Assembly (NCBI GenBank): GCA_963665595.2 | Contig: CAXXJK010000005.1 | Location: forward strand, 620,001-684,000 | Direction: 5' to 3' | DNA from: G963665595 sp963665595 | Lineage (GTDB): Bacteria > Actinomycetota > Coriobacteriia > Coriobacteriales > CADBOM01 | DNA length: 64,000 nt | Shown here: in pieces, positions 36,997 to 45,929 of the stretch | Layout of the letters: each line of letters starts with the position of its first letter | How positions within the stretch are numbered: position 1 is the first letter of the stretch | Translations under genes and position numbers: made by a program | Notes under the pieces: generated by a model | Seen by the model: only the letters and a program-made list of their open reading frames with translations | What the model was told of the DNA's origin: nothing | The model's database searches: none

Positions 36997-37043
36997 CAAT
37001 TGATATAGGCCGGCAAATCAACAGGAACAGTGAGGAGATAGTT

Positions 37044-37868
37044 ATGCGACAAGTAGCAATTTATGGAAAAGGCGGGATTGGCAAGTCGACGACTACGCAG
37101 AATCTGACTTCTGCGCTGGCGACGCATCTGAACAAGAGGATTCTGCTCATTGGCTGTGACCCCAAGGCAGATTCGACGCGTATGCTTCTCGGTGGTCTGG
37201 CTCAACAGACCGTGCTCGATACTCTACGCGAAGAGGGCGACGATGTCGAACTTGAAAGTATCATGAAAGACGGGTTCGGGGGCATTCATTGCGTGGAATC
37301 TGGCGGTCCTGAGCCAGGCGTAGGCTGTGCAGGTCGTGGCATCATCACTTCAATCAACATGCTTGAGCAAATGGGTGCCTATACTGATGACCTAGATTAT
37401 GTCTTTTATGACGTGTTAGGCGATGTCGTCTGCGGTGGTTTTGCTATGCCTATCCGTGAAGGCAAAGCACAAGAGATATATGTTGTGGCATCAGGTGAAC
37501 TGATGGCTATGTATGCCGCAAACAATATCTGTAAAGGTGTTCAGAAATATGCGCTCTCTGGTGGCGTGCGTCTGGGTGGGGTTATCTGCAATTCCCGCAA
37601 GGTTGATGGCGAGCGCGAACTTCTCGAGGCCTTCGCAAAGAAACTTGGCACCCAGCTCATATATTTCGTTCCTCGTGACAATATCGTTCAGCATGCAGAG
37701 ATCAACAAGAAGGTTGTTATCGAATTTGACCCTACCTGTAATCAGGCAGATGAGTATCGAGGTCTCGCGGAGGCAGTTGATGGTAACAAGCTCTTCACTA
37801 TCCCCAAACCGCTCACGCAAGAAGAACTTGAAGATCTCATGATGGAACATGGTTTCCTAGGCATATAG
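37044..37868 (+). CDS. nifH: Nitrogenase iron protein NifH
   Basis: NifH is the ATP-dependent reductase of nitrogenase, a homodimer bridged by one 4Fe-4S cluster. It is 274 aa. P-loop is GKGGIGKSTTTQN; cluster Cys lie in GVGCAGRGIITS and DVVCGGFAMPIREG; the Arg of CAGRGI is the residue ADP-ribosylated in other bacteria. YGKGGIGKS at the N-terminus and CDPKADSTRMLLGG are classic. The frame runs further upstream through the terminator, but ATG 37044 behind GAGGAG is clearly right. Distinction from BchL/ChlL or CfbC relies on the full nif set downstream. Confidence 0.97.
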   Translation: MRQVAIYGKGGIGKSTTTQNLTSALATHLNKRILLIGCDPKADSTRMLLGGLAQQTVLDTLREEGDDVELESIMKDGFGGIHCVESGGPEPGVGCAGRGIITSINMLEQMGAYTDDLDYVFYDVLGDVVCGGFAMPIREGKAQEIYVVASGELMAMYAANNICKGVQKYALSGGVRLGGVICNSRKVDGERELLEAFAKKLGTQLIYFVPRDNIVQHAEINKKVVIEFDPTCNQADEYRGLAEAVDGNKLFTIPKPLTQEELEDLMMEHGFLGI

Positions 37869-37892
37869 AGACTATGAGAAAAGGAGTAAGTC

Positions 37893-38219
37893 ATGCAGTT
37901 GATTCGCGCAATCGTACGGCCTGAGAAGACCGCTCATGTCATGGAGGAGCTACTCTCAGCAAACTTTCCTGCCATTACCAAGATAAGCGTATTTGGACGT
38001 GGACGTCAGAAAGGCGTACGAATTGGAGATCTCGTATATGACGAGATACCTAAAGAGATGTTGATGATCGTAACGGAAGACGAAGAGGTAGAAGATGCGG
38101 TAAAAGTCATCATGGGCGCTGCTCGTACCGGCGAGAATGGCAACTTCGGTGACGGACGTATCTTCATTTCTCCTGTTGAAGAAGCCTATACCATTTCGAC
38201 GGGGAAAGCCGGTCTGTGA
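37893..38219 (+). CDS. nifI1: PII-type nitrogenase regulator NifI1
   Basis: A 108-aa GlnB-family protein: MQLIRAIVRPEKTAHVMEEL, the T-loop region GRGRQKGVRIGDLVYDEIPKEM, and a C-terminal GDGRIFISPVEEAYTIST. The position between nifH and nifD, next to a second PII gene, is that of NifI1 in methanogens and clostridia. There NifI1-NifI2 binds the NifDK protein and blocks it when ammonium is present, released by 2-oxoglutarate. That function is transferred by family and position. Confidence 0.93.
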   Translation: MQLIRAIVRPEKTAHVMEELLSANFPAITKISVFGRGRQKGVRIGDLVYDEIPKEMLMIVTEDEEVEDAVKVIMGAARTGENGNFGDGRIFISPVEEAYTISTGKAGL

Positions 38220-38243
38220 CCAGGCGAATGGAGGTGATGATTC

Positions 38244-38627
38244 GTGAAGGAGATTTTAGCGATCGTACGACCGCAGAAAGTTAATGCCACCAAGACAGCT
38301 CTGGCTGATGCAGGCTATCCCTCATTTACGTGTCAGGCAGTGTTGGGCAGAGGCAGGAAACTCTATCCTCAGACAGTGGCTACCGCATTACTCAATGCAG
38401 GCGAATTGCCGGGTGATCAGTTGGGCGAAGCATTGAGCGAACCGGCACGTCTTATCTCGAAGCGCATGTTTACGCTCATAGTTGAAGAAGAGGATGTCAA
38501 GAATGTTGTTCGTATCCTTATAGAGACAAATAAGGCCGAAACACCGGGCGATGGCAAGATATTCGTCATGCCTATTGGTGAATCATATCGTGTGCGCAAT
38601 GGCGAACGTGCCGCGGACGCATATTAG
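38244..38627 (+). CDS. nifI2: PII-type nitrogenase regulator NifI2
   Basis: A 127-aa GlnB-family protein with the longer T-loop typical of NifI2: GRGRKLYPQTVATALLNAGELPGDQ region, and the end PGDGKIFVMPIGESYRVRNGE. It follows nifI1 by 24 bp. Start is GTG behind GGAGGTGATGA. NifI2 is the subunit whose T-loop contacts nitrogenase in the methanogen system. The Tyr uridylylated in GlnB (EYKG motif) is absent in the T-loop, so control is probably by ligands only. Confidence 0.92.
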   Translation: MKEILAIVRPQKVNATKTALADAGYPSFTCQAVLGRGRKLYPQTVATALLNAGELPGDQLGEALSEPARLISKRMFTLIVEEEDVKNVVRILIETNKAETPGDGKIFVMPIGESYRVRNGERAADAY

Positions 38628-38644
38628 GAAAAGAGGTGACTACT

Positions 38645-40288
38645 ATGAACTGCGATATCGTAGATCTTGAGACGGCTGAAGTGGCGGATACCGCTGCTAT
38701 GGAGGCGGTGCTTGAAGGATATGAAGGTAAGGTCTATGCCAACCGCAGAAAGCACATGCTCGTTGTTGACCATGCTCTCGAGACGCCTCAGGAGATTTTG
38801 GCAAACGTGCGTACTATTCCCGGTATACTCAGCCATCGAGGATGTTGTTTTGCTGGCTGTAAGGGTGTAGTTCTCGGGCCTGTCAAAGATGCGGTGACTA
38901 TCGTGCACGGCCCTATCGGTTGTGCGTTTTATACCTGGGCTACACGGCGCCATAAGGCCGTGGCTGATGAAGATGGAGTCAATACCGTACCCTATGCATT
39001 TTCTACCGACATGCAGGAAAAGGATATTGTATTTGGCGGCGAGAAGAAGCTGTTTCAGGCTATCAAAGAAGCAGTTGAGATGTTTCATCCGGCGGCAATC
39101 TTTATATGCTCTACTTGTCCGGTTGGTCTTATTGGCGATGATATCCATGCTGTCGCTGCGCGCGCAGAAAGCGAATTTGGCGTAACCTGTGTTGCGTTTT
39201 CCTGCGAAGGATACAAGGGCGTAAGCCAGTCTGCCGGTCATCACATCGCCTCAAATCAGTTGATACGTCGTATTATCGGAGAGACCGATGAAGCCCCTGC
39301 GGGTAAGTATTCCGTGAACATCTTGGGCGAATACAATATAGGCGGTGACGCATGGGAGACAGAACGCATCCTTAAGCGCGTCGGTTATGAGATTGTGTCC
39401 ACCATGACCGGAGACGGTTCGGTAAAGGACATGCGCCGTTCCCACATGGCCGACCTCAATCTCGTTCAATGCCATCGCTCAATAAACTATATAGCTGAAA
39501 TGATGAATGCGCAGTACGGCATCGACTGGATCAAGATCAATTTTGTGGGCATCAACGCGACTGTCAAGTCCCTACGCGCCATTGCCACCTATTTTGATGA
39601 TGAAGAACTTACCGCACGTACCGAGGAGGTCATAGCGAGTGAGCTCGCTGATATTGAGGAAGAGTATGAGCAGTACCGAGATATTCTCAATGGCAAGACC
39701 GCTGCATTGTATGTGGGGGGATCTCGTAGTCATCACTATCAGCAGTTGCTCCGTGATTTTGGCATGAGTACAGTTCTCGCGGGCTATGAATTTGCTCACC
39801 GCGATGACTATGAAGGTAGAGAAGTCAAAGACAGTATCAAGATAGATGCGGATAACAAGAACATTGAAACGCTTGAGTTGGGCCCGGTAGAAGGTAAATA
39901 TCGCGTTCGTTTCTCGTCGGCACGCATGGAAGAGCTGAAGAAGAACATAGAGGGCTACGAATACTATGAGGGTATGATCAAGGAGATGAATAGCGGTACG
40001 CTCATGATCGATGACCTCAACCACTATGAAACCGAAGAGTTTGTCAAATTGCTTAAGCCCGATGTCTTTTTCTCGGGTATCAAGGACCGCTATGTTCTAC
40101 AGAAAAATGGAGTTCCCTCAAGGCAGTTGCACAGCTACGACTACATGGGCCCCTACGCTGGCTTCAAGGGTGCAATAAATTTCGGGCACGATCTTGTCAT
40201 GTGTATACGCACGCCGGTATGGAGCCGTGTGACTCCACCTTGGCGTCATGAACCGTTGCTCTTTGGTACGGTAGGAGGTGAGGAGTAA
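38645..40288 (+). CDS. nifD: Nitrogenase MoFe protein alpha chain NifD
   Basis: The alpha subunit carrying FeMo-co, 547 aa. P-cluster Cys: RGCCFAGCKG, HGPIGCAF, CSTCPVG. FeMo-co ligands fit the molybdenum enzyme: Cys in LVQCHRSINYI (Cys275 of Azotobacter) and His in QLHSYDYMGPY (His442). Gln191 and His195 equivalents are in GVSQSAGHH, and the Val70 equivalent in KGVVLGP. The ~50-residue insert before the His442 region, and the greater length than the 492 aa of Azotobacter, match the Clostridium pasteurianum type. No AnfG/VnfG gene lies between D and K, so this is not an alternative nitrogenase. ATG 38645 follows AGAGGTG. Confidence 0.96.
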   Translation: MNCDIVDLETAEVADTAAMEAVLEGYEGKVYANRRKHMLVVDHALETPQEILANVRTIPGILSHRGCCFAGCKGVVLGPVKDAVTIVHGPIGCAFYTWATRRHKAVADEDGVNTVPYAFSTDMQEKDIVFGGEKKLFQAIKEAVEMFHPAAIFICSTCPVGLIGDDIHAVAARAESEFGVTCVAFSCEGYKGVSQSAGHHIASNQLIRRIIGETDEAPAGKYSVNILGEYNIGGDAWETERILKRVGYEIVSTMTGDGSVKDMRRSHMADLNLVQCHRSINYIAEMMNAQYGIDWIKINFVGINATVKSLRAIATYFDDEELTARTEEVIASELADIEEEYEQYRDILNGKTAALYVGGSRSHHYQQLLRDFGMSTVLAGYEFAHRDDYEGREVKDSIKIDADNKNIETLELGPVEGKYRVRFSSARMEELKKNIEGYEYYEGMIKEMNSGTLMIDDLNHYETEEFVKLLKPDVFFSGIKDRYVLQKNGVPSRQLHSYDYMGPYAGFKGAINFGHDLVMCIRTPVWSRVTPPWRHEPLLFGTVGGEE

Positions 40289-41661
40289 TGCTTGAAGCTA
40301 CTCCGAGAGATTGCGTCACAGAGCGCAAAGCGTTAGTTGCAAACCCTGCAAAAACCTGTCAGCCCGTTGGTGCCATCTATGCGGCGTTAGGTGTACATGG
40401 TGTTATGCCTCATAGTCATGGCTCTCAAGGGTGCGTGTCATTTCACCGCATGTTTCTTACGCGCCATTTCAAAGAACCTGCCATGGCTTCAACGTCGGCA
40501 TTTACGGAAGGGGCAAGCGTATTTGGTGGCGGTGCCAATCTCAAAACTGCCGTACGCAATATCTTTGATATCTACGACCCTGAGTGTATTGCGATTCACA
40601 CAACCTGTCTTTCTGAGACTATTGGTGACGACCTGCATGCCTTTATCTCTGCCATCGACATCCCTGAAGGGAAAACGGTTGTCTATTGTAATACTCCCAG
40701 TTACCAAGGCTCGCATATCACCGGGTTTTCAAGTATGGCCACGGGATTTGTAAAACATTTGGCAAAAAGTTCAGGAACCCCTAACGGTAAGACAATGATC
40801 GTTCCGGGCTTTGTCAACCCAGGAGATATGAGAGAGATGAAGCACTATCTCGATCTGTTTGGCATCGATTATACGATGCTGCCTGATACAACCGGTGTCA
40901 TGGATGCACCCATGACCGGGACGTATGAATTGTATCCTGCGGGTGGGACGCCGCTCAAGGAAATAGCCGAATTGGGCGATTGTCGCAATTCGATTGCGTT
41001 GGGCGCGTGGGCATCGCAGGCGTGCGCCAATCAGTTGTTTGTTGATCATGGTGTGCCGTATGAGACGTTGCCACTTCCGATCGGTCTTGATGCAACTGAC
41101 GAATTCGTTATGATGCTTTCCCAGCAAACCGGCGAGCCAGTTTCAAGCGTTCTTGAGACCGAGCGGGGACAACTCCTTGATAGCATGATCGACATTCATC
41201 AATATCTCGACGGCAAGCGTGTTGCTATTGCGGGAGACCCCGACACGGTCATCGGCCTTACCGCCTTTGTTCTTGAGTGCGGTATGATACCCGCCCACGT
41301 CATGACGGGCACTCCCGGCAATGCGTTCCAGGATATTATCAGACTCAAGATAGAAGCGGCGGGTATTGATCCGGCGACCTGTTCGATCAAAGTGGGCGGG
41401 GATTATCTCGAGATGCAACAACGTATCATTCAAGAGCCGGTAGATCTTCTTCTCGGGCCCTCGCTGTTTAAACAGATTGCAAAGGCAGAACAGGTTCCTC
41501 TGGTTCGTGCGGGATTCCCCGTTCTTGATCGCTACATTCATCCGCTGATGCCCATTGTTGGTTACCGAGGTGCGCTTCGTTTGCTTGAAAACATGGCCAA
41601 TACATTAATGGACCAACAGGATCGTGAATGTGCTGATGAGGATCTTGAATTCATCATGTAG
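40288..41661 (+). CDS. nifK: Nitrogenase MoFe protein beta chain NifK
   Basis: The beta subunit, 457 aa. P-cluster Cys are in KTCQPVGAIYA, GSQGCVSFHR and TTCLSETIGDD. The N-terminus lacks the ~60-residue arm of Azotobacter NifK, as in the clostridial enzyme. The ATG shares its A with the nifD stop (TAATG), so the two are translated together, as expected for an alpha2-beta2 protein. Confidence 0.96.
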   Translation: MLEATPRDCVTERKALVANPAKTCQPVGAIYAALGVHGVMPHSHGSQGCVSFHRMFLTRHFKEPAMASTSAFTEGASVFGGGANLKTAVRNIFDIYDPECIAIHTTCLSETIGDDLHAFISAIDIPEGKTVVYCNTPSYQGSHITGFSSMATGFVKHLAKSSGTPNGKTMIVPGFVNPGDMREMKHYLDLFGIDYTMLPDTTGVMDAPMTGTYELYPAGGTPLKEIAELGDCRNSIALGAWASQACANQLFVDHGVPYETLPLPIGLDATDEFVMMLSQQTGEPVSSVLETERGQLLDSMIDIHQYLDGKRVAIAGDPDTVIGLTAFVLECGMIPAHVMTGTPGNAFQDIIRLKIEAAGIDPATCSIKVGGDYLEMQQRIIQEPVDLLLGPSLFKQIAKAEQVPLVRAGFPVLDRYIHPLMPIVGYRGALRLLENMANTLMDQQDRECADEDLEFIM

Positions 41662-41707
41662 AAACGAATATGAGGCAAGACGAAGATGATCACAGGAGGT
41701 GAAGAAG

Positions 41708-43096
41708 ATGGCGGATATAGAATCAGGCAGTGCAACACGACAACGAGCGAAGGTTGCCATATCATCAGCACCCGTGCTCGAGGAACGGCAAGCCTCCATC
41801 TTTGAGAAGGGCGGCTGCGGGAATGGTCAGGGAATTGCATGCGATAAGGAAAGCGTTTCTGGCTCAGTAAGCCAGCGTGCCTGTGTATTTTGCGGCGCAC
41901 GCGTGGTACTCAATCCGATCACCGATGCACTTCACATTATTCACGGTCCCATTGGATGTTCTAGTTATACCTGGGATATTAGGGGGAGCTTGACCAGTGA
42001 TGACGAGCTGTATCGCCATAGTTTCTCAACAGACCTCAGCGAAACCGACGTTATATTCGGAGGAGAAAAGAAACTAACAGCCGCCATCGACGAAGCAGTT
42101 GCCGTTCATAACCCTCCGCTCATCTTTGTCTATGCCACCTGTATTGCCGGCGTTATTGGTGATGATGTTGGAGCAGTTTGTCGATCTGCCGAAACACGAC
42201 ACGGCATTCGCGTCATTCCCGTCCAGGCGCCCGGCTTCAGTGGCCACAAGGCCATGGGCTATCGCCTGGCGGGTGATGCGCTCATGAAGCTCATGGGAAA
42301 TGTGCCGTATCCGCGCGAACAAGCGGCGGGCATTAATTTTCTGGGTGATTTCAACCTAGCAGGCGAAATGTGGATCGTTAAGAATTACCTCAAAGAAATC
42401 GGTGTCGATGTGGTGACGGGTATCACGGGAGACTCCTGCTACGAGGAACTAATTAAGGCACCTCAAGCAAAACTCAACGTTGTGCAATGTGCGGGATCGA
42501 TGATAGCGCTTGCACAACAGATGGAACAAGAGCTGGGTATACCCTACCTAAAAGTAAGCTTTTACGGCATCGAAGATACGTCGTCCTCATTGCGCCGCAT
42601 TGCCGAGGCACTCGGCGATGATGAGCTGTGCGAGCGTGCCCACCGTCTCTGCGAGAGAGAGACGGCACGGTTAGAATCAACGGTTCAGCGCTATCGCAGA
42701 CAATTGGAGGGTAAGCAGGCGGCCATCTATGTGGGAGGCGGCTTCAAGGCCATCTCGTTGATTCGACAGTTTCGTGAGCTCGGTATAGAGACGGTTATGG
42801 TGGGCACCCAGACGGGGCGTCCTGAAGACTACGAGGTTATTCGTTCTCTGGTAACTGAAGATTGTGTTGTACTTGACGATGCTAATCCTGCTGAACTTGA
42901 ACGATTCATGGTGGAGAAGGGTGCCGACATCTTAGTTGGTGGTGTCAAGGAGCGTCCTCTTGCCTATAAATTAGGTGTGGCTTTTTGTGATCACAATCAT
43001 GAACGCAAACATCCCCTCGCCGGATTTGTCGGCGTGCGTAATTTTGCAGACGAGATCAATTCATCGATAAATTCGCCCGTATGGCGCTATGTATAG
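41708..43096 (+). CDS. nifE: FeMo-cofactor scaffold protein NifE
   Basis: NifE is the NifD-like half of the NifEN scaffold on which FeMo-co is completed. It is 462 aa, with RACVFCGARVVLNPITDALHIIHGPIGCSSYTWDIRG-type Cys pattern (ACVFCGAR, HGPIGCSS, YATCIAGVIGDD). The ligand His442 environment of NifD is changed at the C-terminus (AFCDHNHERKHPLAGFVG), as usual in NifE. ATG 41708 follows AGGAGGTG by 6 nt. nifN-B follows after 15 bp. Confidence 0.94.
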   Translation: MADIESGSATRQRAKVAISSAPVLEERQASIFEKGGCGNGQGIACDKESVSGSVSQRACVFCGARVVLNPITDALHIIHGPIGCSSYTWDIRGSLTSDDELYRHSFSTDLSETDVIFGGEKKLTAAIDEAVAVHNPPLIFVYATCIAGVIGDDVGAVCRSAETRHGIRVIPVQAPGFSGHKAMGYRLAGDALMKLMGNVPYPREQAAGINFLGDFNLAGEMWIVKNYLKEIGVDVVTGITGDSCYEELIKAPQAKLNVVQCAGSMIALAQQMEQELGIPYLKVSFYGIEDTSSSLRRIAEALGDDELCERAHRLCERETARLESTVQRYRRQLEGKQAAIYVGGGFKAISLIRQFRELGIETVMVGTQTGRPEDYEVIRSLVTEDCVVLDDANPAELERFMVEKGADILVGGVKERPLAYKLGVAFCDHNHERKHPLAGFVGVRNFADEINSSINSPVWRYV

Positions 43097-43111
43097 TAAG
43101 GGGGTCTACCC

Positions 43112-45865
43112 ATGTGTGCGCGTGAGAAGACTTTAATAAAACCTGAAGGTGCGTTGGTCGACCTGAATGTTAATCCCTGTAAGATGTGTATGCCTATGGG
43201 GGCGGTGACGGCTGCCTATGGTGTTAAGGGATGCATGTCTATTCTTCATGGCTCTCAGGGTTGTGCAACCTATATCAGGCGTCATATGGCAACTCACTAC
43301 AACGAGCCGATCGATATTGCCTCTTCGGCACTTACTGAACAGGGGACAGTATATGGCGGTGAGGAGAATCTAAAAAAGGGTATCGACAACCTGATTAAAC
43401 TCTATAATCCTCGCGCTATTGCGGTCGCTACCACCTGTCTGGCAGAAACCATCGGAGAAGACGTAGCGGGTATTCTCGATCATTGGCGCGCCGATCATCC
43501 ACAGAGCGAAATTACTTTTATTCCGGTGGCGACACCGGGGTATGGTGGTACGCAGTTTGAAGGATACTTCAGGTTTTTGCACGCATTAGTCAAAAATGTT
43601 GTGCCTCAACCGGACCTTGCTCTGCCCCATCAACTTAATATCGTATGTGGCCCCATGAGCCCAGCTGACATGCGTGCTTTGAAAGATCTCGTAGAGCTCT
43701 TTGATATTGAGGCAGTGTTTATCCCCGATATCGGGGATAATCTTGACCGCGCGCGCCTTGACACCTACCATCGTCTCCCAGAAGGAGGCAGCACGATCGA
43801 ACAGATCGCCACGATGGCTGGCGCGGCACTCACTATCGAGATTGCTACATTCTTGCCGGGAGAGTATTCTCCGGGTACCTATCTTGAAGAGACCCATGGC
43901 GTGCCCTGCGTACGGCTGAATCTTCCGGTCGGTCTCAGAGATATCGATGCATTCATTGACGCGTTGGCAGAGTTTTCTCAACAAGATATTCCTCAAAAGA
44001 TAACAGAAGCACGAGGCCGTTATCTCGATGCTATGATCGATTCTCATAAGTACAATGCACAAGGACGCGCTGCTATCTTTGGAGAGCCTGATTTTTGTTA
44101 TGCGGTTGCACGCATGTGTGTTGAAGAAGGCATAGTTCCTGTGGTTGTTGCGGCGGGTTCTCGCAGTCCGGATCTTGCTGAGGCTTTGCGTGATGACATC
44201 AAGATGGTTGCAGAGAATCTGATGATTGATGACTGGAGGGTTGTTGACCGTGCCGACTTTGGCGATATTGAACGTTTAGCGGTCGAAATGGGCGCAAATG
44301 TGCTCATCGGTAGTTCTGACGGTCGTCGTGTCGCGGAAAAGTGCGGCATCCCTCTGGTGCGCTGTGCGTTTCCTGTACATGATCATGTAGGCGGTCAGCG
44401 TGTACGAATGTTGGGATATGAGGGGTCCCTCGTGCTTCTTGATCGTATTACCAATCTCATTCTTCAGCGCGTCGAGACCACGTTTCGCAGCGAAATTCGT
44501 CGTGAGTTTCTTGATGAGACACCGTTGGCTCAGAAATCTTCGGCGACACTATCCTCAACACATGCTGAAGCAGTATCATCAGTCAAAAAGAAGAAGCCTC
44601 ACCCTTGTTTTGATGGAAGTTGTGCCGCTGAACATGGGCGTATCCACCTACCCGTTGCTCCTGCATGCAATATATCCTGCAATTATTGTCTTCGTCGTTT
44701 TGACTGCCCCAACGAAAGTCGTCCGGGGGTAACGAGTGCTATTCTTACCCCGGAAGAGGCGTTTGAACGCTATGTGAAAGCAAAGAAACTGCTCCCCAAT
44801 CTAAGCGTAGTGGGTATTGCGGGGCCGGGAGATGCGCTTGCTGATTGGGACAAAACGGAGCGCACGCTTGAATATATCCGTGCCTATGATGACGACGTTG
44901 TGTTTTGCTTATCTACCAATGGATTGCTTTTGCCACGTTACGCTGATCGTATCGCTGAATTAGGGGTCAGTCATGTCACGGTCACCATGAATGCGGTTGA
45001 CCCTGACATTGGGGCACACATCTATCGCAGCGTTAGACTTGACGGTGTCTCGTATGTAGGAGCAGCGGGAGCAGCAGTATTGCTCTCAAACCAATTGGCG
45101 GGCATCAAGCGCCTCGTAGAACTTGGTGTGACTGTCAAGGTGAACTGTGTGCTCATAGCAGGCATCAATGAAGACCATGTACGTGCCGTTGCCACAAAAG
45201 CTGCAGAGTTGGGTGTCTCTGTCCAAAACATCATGCAGATGATTCCTGTCCCTGGTAGTGCATTTGGCGATCTGCCACAGGTCACCCTCAAGACGTTACA
45301 GCGGATTCGCACCAGTTGTGAAGGTATCGTGTCACAGATGTATCACTGTCATCAATGTCGCGCTGATGCGGCGGGTCTTTTAGGCGATGACCGCTCCTAT
45401 CTGTTGGCTGAAGAAGCACCCACTGCGCTCTCTCTGCCCAACCAACAACCTTCTGCGGTCTGGATAAAGGTTGCGGTGGCAAGCCGTAGCGGTATTATGG
45501 TCGATCAACACTTTGGCCAAGCTGACGAATTTCTCATCTATGAAACCGATGCAAACATGACACGCTATCTCGAACGCCGTGGCGTGAAGCGCTACTGCCA
45601 GGGTTCAGAGGCGTGCGATGATCATGACGATCGCACGGCGCGGGTTATAGAGACTCTTTCGGATTGTGATGCCGTCCTTTCTCTTCGTATCGGCCAAACA
45701 CCGATGCGCGCATTATGTGAGCGAGATATTCTTCCTGTTGTTACCTGCGATGGTATATCAGCGGCAGTCATAGAAGCAGCAAAGCGCGTGTTTACTGAAA
45801 AGGAAGTGTCTGAAGACGTACGGGACGAGGAATCACAAGAAGCTCTCTGCACCATACTCACATGA
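43112..45865 (+). CDS. nifN-B: NifN-NifB fusion protein with C-terminal NifX-like domain
   Basis: A 917-aa fusion. Residues 1-~455 are NifN (Cys in NPCKMCMPMGAVTAAYG and HGSQGCATYIRR; TTCLAETIGEDV). After a ~45-residue Ser-rich linker, residues ~495-770 are the radical-SAM enzyme NifB, which builds the 8Fe core of FeMo-co: HPCFDGSC, the SAM motif CNISCNYC, and a Cys pair MYHCHQCRADA. Residues ~785-917 are a NifX/NafY-like cofactor-carrier domain (VKVAVASRSGIMVDQHFGQA). NifN-B fusions are known in clostridia. The joined enzymes would channel NifB-co to NifEN. Confidence 0.95.
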   Translation: MCAREKTLIKPEGALVDLNVNPCKMCMPMGAVTAAYGVKGCMSILHGSQGCATYIRRHMATHYNEPIDIASSALTEQGTVYGGEENLKKGIDNLIKLYNPRAIAVATTCLAETIGEDVAGILDHWRADHPQSEITFIPVATPGYGGTQFEGYFRFLHALVKNVVPQPDLALPHQLNIVCGPMSPADMRALKDLVELFDIEAVFIPDIGDNLDRARLDTYHRLPEGGSTIEQIATMAGAALTIEIATFLPGEYSPGTYLEETHGVPCVRLNLPVGLRDIDAFIDALAEFSQQDIPQKITEARGRYLDAMIDSHKYNAQGRAAIFGEPDFCYAVARMCVEEGIVPVVVAAGSRSPDLAEALRDDIKMVAENLMIDDWRVVDRADFGDIERLAVEMGANVLIGSSDGRRVAEKCGIPLVRCAFPVHDHVGGQRVRMLGYEGSLVLLDRITNLILQRVETTFRSEIRREFLDETPLAQKSSATLSSTHAEAVSSVKKKKPHPCFDGSCAAEHGRIHLPVAPACNISCNYCLRRFDCPNESRPGVTSAILTPEEAFERYVKAKKLLPNLSVVGIAGPGDALADWDKTERTLEYIRAYDDDVVFCLSTNGLLLPRYADRIAELGVSHVTVTMNAVDPDIGAHIYRSVRLDGVSYVGAAGAAVLLSNQLAGIKRLVELGVTVKVNCVLIAGINEDHVRAVATKAAELGVSVQNIMQMIPVPGSAFGDLPQVTLKTLQRIRTSCEGIVSQMYHCHQCRADAAGLLGDDRSYLLAEEAPTALSLPNQQPSAVWIKVAVASRSGIMVDQHFGQADEFLIYETDANMTRYLERRGVKRYCQGSEACDDHDDRTARVIETLSDCDAVLSLRIGQTPMRALCERDILPVVTCDGISAAVIEAAKRVFTEKEVSEDVRDEESQEALCTILT

Positions 45866-45917
45866 CATTCTCTCAGAGAGGACATAAACCCGTAATTTTT
45901 CGGTAACATACGACCGC

Positions 45918-45923
45918 TACAAT
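45918..45923 (+). promoter_or_regulatory. Possible -10 element giving a leaderless kinase mRNA
   Basis: TACAAT ends 6 nt before the ATG at 45930, and there is no ribosome site in front of that ATG. If transcription starts at the ATG the mRNA would be leaderless, as is common in Actinobacteria. The -35 is weak. Confidence 0.3.
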
Positions 45924-45929
45924 GATGCT

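Noticed and set aside
36984..37043. Longer NifH N-terminus from an upstream in-frame start
   Set aside because: The extension would lie in the terminator stem and has no ribosome site; ATG 37044 has GAGGAG and gives the universal NifH start.
38645..41661. Alternative (V or Fe-only) nitrogenase
   Set aside because: There is no delta-subunit gene between the D and K genes, and NifD has the Mo-type surroundings with a clostridial insert. nifE and nifN are also present.
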